Notes under the pieces: model-generated
Databases searched by the model: none
What the model saw: the letters and a program-made list of their open reading frames with translations, nothing else
Told to the model about the DNA's origin: nothing
In this document: positions 60,567-64,000 of the stretch, piece by piece
How the letters are laid out: each line of letters begins with the position of its first letter
Numbering within the stretch: position 1 is the first letter of the stretch
Program-made: the position numbers and the translations under genes
Assembly: GCF_008119785.1 (NCBI RefSeq)
Contig: NZ_VSFA01000037.1
Coordinates: forward strand, 1 to 64,000
Origin: Micromonospora sp. MP36
GTDB taxonomy: Bacteria; Actinomycetota; Actinomycetes; Mycobacteriales; Micromonosporaceae
Direction: 5' to 3'
Length of the DNA: 64,000 nucleotides

Positions 60567-61838
60567 TCAGGTTTCGATCAGGCGGGTGCCGGCCTGGCCG
60601 CGCACGGTGGGGCTCAGCACGGACACCACGACCAGCAAGATCATCACCGAGCTCAGGGCCAGCACCGACGCGGCGACGGACAGGCTGCTCAGCAGGAAGC
60701 CGGCCAGCAGCGGGCCGGCGAAGTTGGTGCCGGTGCCGAGCAGCATCGCCACGCTGCCGGCGCGGCCCATCAGGTGGTCCGGGGTGGAGCGGACCAGGTA
60801 GACGCCGCCCACGACGTTGAAGACGCCGCCGATGTAGCTCATCAGGGTGAAGAGCAGGCCGAGCAGCCATGGGTCGCGGGTGAACGCGATCAGCGGCATG
60901 ACCAGCGCCCAGCCGGCGAGGCCACCGACTACGATCCCGCGCAGGTCGAGCCGGCGCATGAACCATGTGCCGTGCAGGGCGCCGAGCATGCCGCCAACAC
61001 CGCTCACGCCCAGGATCAGGCCGACCGCGAGCGTGGAGCCGTTGTCCTCGCGGATCACCGCCATGACCGCGTAGGCCAGGCCCTCGAACGGCATGTTGCT
61101 GACCGCGATGAAGATGAGCACGGTACGCAGAAACGGCTGCTGCCACACGTACCGCAGGCCAGCGGCCAGGTCGGACCACATCGAACCGGACGACCGTGGG
61201 GCGTCCGCGTGGGCCTGGAACGGACGACGGATGAACAGCAGCGCAACCAGCGACACGAGGTGGGTGAGCGTGGTGGTGAGGAACGGCACCCAGCGACCCA
61301 CCTCGAAGAGCGCGCCGCCGGCCGGCCGGCCCAGCAGCATCGCACCGCGCTGCCGTGCCTCGTTACGGGACAGAGCCAGCGGCAGCTGCGCGGGCGTGAC
61401 CAGGTGACGTACGGCCGAGCGCTCGGCCAGCTGGTAAAGCAGCGCGAGGCTGGACTGTACGAAGGCGATCGCGACGAGCTGCCAGAGCCATACGTGGCCG
61501 AGCAGCACGGCGGCCGCGACGCTGCCAGTGCTGAGCAGGCAGCCCGCCTCGCACCAAATCATCAGCCGCCGGCGGTCGACGCGGTCGACGAGCAGGCCGC
61601 CGGGAAGCTGGACGACCAGCATCGGCAGCAGGGCGGCGGTGCCGACCAGGCCAGCGCCGGTGTACGAGCCGGTGTCCCACAGGATCAGCAGGGGGTATGC
61701 CAGCGCGGTGACCCGCGCGCCGAACACTGTGAGCCCGGCGCCGACCCACAGCAGCAGGAAGTCGCGGTTGCGCCGCAGCGGTGGTGGATCCGCCGGTGGT
61801 GCCGGCGGATCCGTTGGGGTGATGCCCGTGGTGGTCAA
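60567..61838 (-). CDS. MFS exporter
   Basis: 423 residues starting at TTG 61838 (GGAG upstream). Twelve hydrophobic segments are seen, such as FLLLWVGAGLTVFGARVTAL, and the loop GGLLVDRVDRRRLMIWCEAG has the MFS motif A pattern. The layout resembles enterobactin-exporter-like (EntS/DUF894) proteins. It is the last gene of the unit after the NRPS end and the carbamoyltransferase, so it likely exports the peptide product. Confidence 0.85.
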   Translation of the reverse strand: MTTTGITPTDPPAPPADPPPLRRNRDFLLLWVGAGLTVFGARVTALAYPLLILWDTGSYTGAGLVGTAALLPMLVVQLPGGLLVDRVDRRRLMIWCEAGCLLSTGSVAAAVLLGHVWLWQLVAIAFVQSSLALLYQLAERSAVRHLVTPAQLPLALSRNEARQRGAMLLGRPAGGALFEVGRWVPFLTTTLTHLVSLVALLFIRRPFQAHADAPRSSGSMWSDLAAGLRYVWQQPFLRTVLIFIAVSNMPFEGLAYAVMAVIREDNGSTLAVGLILGVSGVGGMLGALHGTWFMRRLDLRGIVVGGLAGWALVMPLIAFTRDPWLLGLLFTLMSYIGGVFNVVGGVYLVRSTPDHLMGRAGSVAMLLGTGTNFAGPLLAGFLLSSLSVAASVLALSSVMILLVVVSVLSPTVRGQAGTRLIET

Positions 61839-61839
61839 C

Positions 61840-62763
61840 TCAGCTCCCCGCCCTGCACCACTCGAGCACCGCCATGGCGCTGTGCAGCTTGTTTTCCGCC
61901 TGGTCGAAGGCGATGCTGGCCGGGCCGTCGAGCACCTCGGCGGTCACCTCCTCGCCGCGGTGGGCGGGCAGGTCGTGCAGAAACACCGCCTTGGGGCTGC
62001 GCTCCCAGAGACCGGTGGTCACCTGGAACGGCCGGAACACGTCCCGCCAGTGCGGGTCGGGCTTGGTGGTGCCGGTGGTCTGCCAGCGAGTCGTGTAGAT
62101 CGCGTCGATGTCAGCGGGTAGGTCGGCCATGTCGTGCCGCTCGACCACCCGCGACCCCGCGCGGGCGGCCTGGGCGGTCGCGATTGCCAGCACCTCGAGC
62201 GCTAGGCCGTATCCGGGTGGCGTGCGCAGGTGCAGTTCGGTGCCGGGATACCGGCTGAGCCCCAGGGCGATCGCGGCCGCGCTGTTGTTGCCCTCGCCGA
62301 GATACAGCACGCGCAGCCCGTCGACCCGGCCGAAGTGGCGCAGCAGCGTGGTCAGGTCGGCCAGGCCCTGGGTCGGGTGCTCGTCCGCGGTCATCGCGTT
62401 GATCACCGACATGCGCGGCTGGTCGGCGTAGGTGCGCAGCTCGGCCGGGTCGGCGGCGGTCCGGGCGACCAGCAGGTCGACCATCCGGGCGAAGACTCGA
62501 CCGGTGTCGGCCAGGGTCTCGCCGGTGTTCGTTTGCAGGTCGTCCGGGCCGTACGTGATCACCTGCGCGCCCAGCCGCATCGCGCCCGTGGCGAACGCGG
62601 TCCGGGTGCGGGTCGAGGTCTTGCGGAAGTACACCCCGGCGATCTGGCCGGCGAGCGGCTGTGGCCGGCCAGCGGTACCCGCGCTGAACTGCGCTCCGCG
62701 TTCGACGAGGTGCCGCAGCTCCGCGTCCTCGAGATCGGTGAGCGAGATGAGATGCCGCACCAT
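61840..62763 (-). CDS. Ornithine-carbamoyltransferase-like enzyme
   Basis: 307 residues. The carbamoyl-phosphate loop is GVYFRKTSTRTRTAFATGAM (STRTRT), with DEHPTQGLADLTTLL later. The ornithine-binding loop, HCLP in true OTC, reads VFLHDLPAHRGEE, so Cys is replaced by Asp, implying a different amine substrate. Housekeeping OTC would lie with arginine genes, not between an NRPS and an exporter. A likely reaction is carbamoylation of the beta-amine of diaminopropionate, as proposed for VioL in viomycin biosynthesis (inference). Confidence 0.75.
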   Translation of the reverse strand: MVRHLISLTDLEDAELRHLVERGAQFSAGTAGRPQPLAGQIAGVYFRKTSTRTRTAFATGAMRLGAQVITYGPDDLQTNTGETLADTGRVFARMVDLLVARTAADPAELRTYADQPRMSVINAMTADEHPTQGLADLTTLLRHFGRVDGLRVLYLGEGNNSAAAIALGLSRYPGTELHLRTPPGYGLALEVLAIATAQAARAGSRVVERHDMADLPADIDAIYTTRWQTTGTTKPDPHWRDVFRPFQVTTGLWERSPKAVFLHDLPAHRGEEVTAEVLDGPASIAFDQAENKLHSAMAVLEWCRAGS

Positions 62764-62795
62764 GGCTGCCCTCCTGCGTTGCGACCGCAGCGCGG

Positions 62796-64000
62796 TCAGT
62801 ACCCGAGTTCCGTCTGTCCCTGGCGGACGCCGAACTGCCGCCCCTCCTGACGGCCGATCGCGAGGCCGACCGCCTTGTGCACCTCCTTGCCGGAGTCCGC
62901 GTTAGTGAGCACCACGAAACCGGCACCACTGTGCACGCGGCCCAGCAGCATGGCGCGGTAGCCGACCGACTCGCCGACGTGGCCGTACTCGACCTCCGTC
63001 CCGGTATCGTCGACCGAGGTGCCGAGGCCGTAGAGGGCATCGGCGTGCACCGCGGTAAGCAGCTCCGCGGCCCGCTCGCAAGGCAGCAGCGACGACTCGC
63101 CGAGGTACGCCCGGCGCACCTCCGCGAGCAGCCGGGCCAGGTCGGGCGCGCTCGCCCACAGGCCGGTCGACGCAAGGACCGGCTTGACCCGCCAGCCACC
63201 CGGCACCGGGTTGCCGTCCTCGTCGTGGCCGACCGCGACCGGAACGCCGGCGGTGGCCGGGAAGTCCTGGTCAAAGCTTGTCGCCGGCATGCCGATCGGG
63301 TCGAAGACCAGCTCCCGCATCAGCTCGTTGAACGGCTGACCGGTCAGGTCGCGCAGGACCTGCTCGACCACCCAGTAGTGCCCGTTGCTCTTGCGGAATG
63401 TGGTGCCCGGCGCAAGCTCGACGCTCAGCTGCGGGGTGCCGGCCGTGGGCGAGCCGCGCAGCAAGTCGAGCAGCGTCGGTGCCGCCTCGCCTGGCTGATA
63501 GCCGCTGTTGCGGACCACGGTCAGGCCGGCGACGTGGCTGAGCAGATGGCGCAACGTGACGTCGCCGGTGACACCCTCAGCATGCTCCAGCCGCCACGAG
63601 GTCAGGTACTCATTGACGTCGGTGTCGATGTCGAGCCGGCCGGCCGCGGCGAGCCGCAGCACGCCGTAGGCGGTGACGTGCTTGCTCACCGAGCCCACCT
63701 GGAAGATCGTCTCCGGCGTCACCGGATCGCCGCCGTCGGCTCGGAGCGTGCCGTGCGCCTCCGTGGAGACCAGCTCGCCGTCTCGCATCACCGCGACGCT
63801 CGCACCCGGCACGTGGTACTTGTCCATGCTGGGCCGCAGCGCCAGCGGCGCGGCGCCGCCGGCGGGTGGCCCGGCGGACTCCACCAGCGTGGTGACCGCC
63901 GCGATCGTCGCCTCGGCGACCGCCCGGACAGTGGCCTCCTCGTAGCGTTGGCCGGAGTAGGTCCAGTGCATGAAGAGCTGGTGGTCGTGCACTCCGGCGG
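62796..64000 (-). CDS. NRPS C-terminal end with fused serine-hydrolase (beta-lactamase-like) domain, partial
   Basis: The frame is open to the window edge. The first residues, HDHQLFMHWTYSGQRYEEAT then VRAVAEATIAAVTTLVES, are the end of an NRPS condensation or epimerization domain, so the true start lies outside. A class C beta-lactamase/PBP-like domain follows: nucleophile in IFQVGSVSKHVTAYGVLR (Ser-Val-Ser-Lys), second motif FRKSNGHYWVVEQVL where the usual Tyr-Ser-Asn has Lys for Tyr, and third motif EYGHVGESVGYRAMLLG. PBP-like thioesterases release and cyclise peptides in some NRPS systems, usually as separate proteins; here it appears fused. Confidence 0.75.
   Translation of the reverse strand, partial: AGVHDHQLFMHWTYSGQRYEEATVRAVAEATIAAVTTLVESAGPPAGGAAPLALRPSMDKYHVPGASVAVMRDGELVSTEAHGTLRADGGDPVTPETIFQVGSVSKHVTAYGVLRLAAAGRLDIDTDVNEYLTSWRLEHAEGVTGDVTLRHLLSHVAGLTVVRNSGYQPGEAAPTLLDLLRGSPTAGTPQLSVELAPGTTFRKSNGHYWVVEQVLRDLTGQPFNELMRELVFDPIGMPATSFDQDFPATAGVPVAVGHDEDGNPVPGGWRVKPVLASTGLWASAPDLARLLAEVRRAYLGESSLLPCERAAELLTAVHADALYGLGTSVDDTGTEVEYGHVGESVGYRAMLLGRVHSGAGFVVLTNADSGKEVHKAVGLAIGRQEGRQFGVRQGQTELGY

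Noticed and set aside
1..64000. tRNA or rRNA genes
   Set aside because: I found no cloverleaf with a GTTCRANYC T-loop or conserved rRNA sequence by reading both strands; a covariance search would settle it.

Overview
The window is very GC-rich actinomycete DNA. The gene families present (SARP and LAL regulators, WhiB, PF04672 methyltransferase, LPXTG surface protein, many ECF sigma and NarL-type systems) fit a filamentous actinomycete, perhaps a Micromonosporaceae. That placement is inferred from style only.

Left part (1-8.8 kb): a cut-off glycosyltransferase, an ECF sigma factor, a NarL-type sensor kinase, and then an unusual signalling group. This group is a response regulator, a large kinase-like protein that has lost its phosphoacceptor histidine and carries a GTPase-like tail without a P-loop, and a divergent Hsp70 fused to a transmembrane helix, a 16-residue repeat linker and an outside domain. 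An S-adenosylmethionine methyltransferase follows.

Middle part (8.8-29.6 kb): a scarred, mobile region. It holds a LAL-regulator pseudogene with several frame changes, fused by deletion to a sigma-factor remnant; an intact ECF sigma factor; a 651-residue TnpB; a PLP decarboxylase/permease operon; an IS701-like scrap; the 3' end of a group II intron (domain V and maturase tail) abutted by an IS5 transposase; an LPXTG protein; a WhiB-GNAT operon; an intact LAL regulator; a cut IS110; and a 212-bp sequence present twice.

Right part (29.7-64 kb): a biosynthetic gene cluster that continues off the right edge. One long minus-strand operon (43.9 to 29.7 kb) encodes a highly reducing type II polyketide synthase: two carrier proteins, three ketosynthases with Cys-His-His, three ketosynthase-like partners without the cysteine, a ketoreductase, two FabZ-like subunits, a FabI-like reductase, a double hotdog protein, a hydrolase, an HCCA-isomerase-like protein and a fatty acyl-AMP ligase. 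A second minus-strand block (55.4 to 48.2 kb) encodes a SyrP-like hydroxylase, two acyl-CoA-dehydrogenase-like proteins, a carrier protein, SbnA and SbnB (2,3-diaminopropionate) and MbtH. A third (64.0 to 60.6 kb) has the end of an NRPS carrying a C-terminal serine-hydrolase domain, a carbamoyltransferase and an MFS exporter. Between them lie an MMPL exporter and a two-component system with a DUF4097 protein.

The parts suggest a lipopeptide with a polyene or cinnamoyl-type acyl group and diaminopropionate or its ureido derivative. Four copies of a direct repeat CTATAC-N5-CTATAC (one copy ending CTATAA) sit upstream of the minus-strand units and probably bind the cluster SARP regulator at 45.4-47.6 kb. 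That regulator itself appears to have lost its C-terminal sensor part next to transposon debris.
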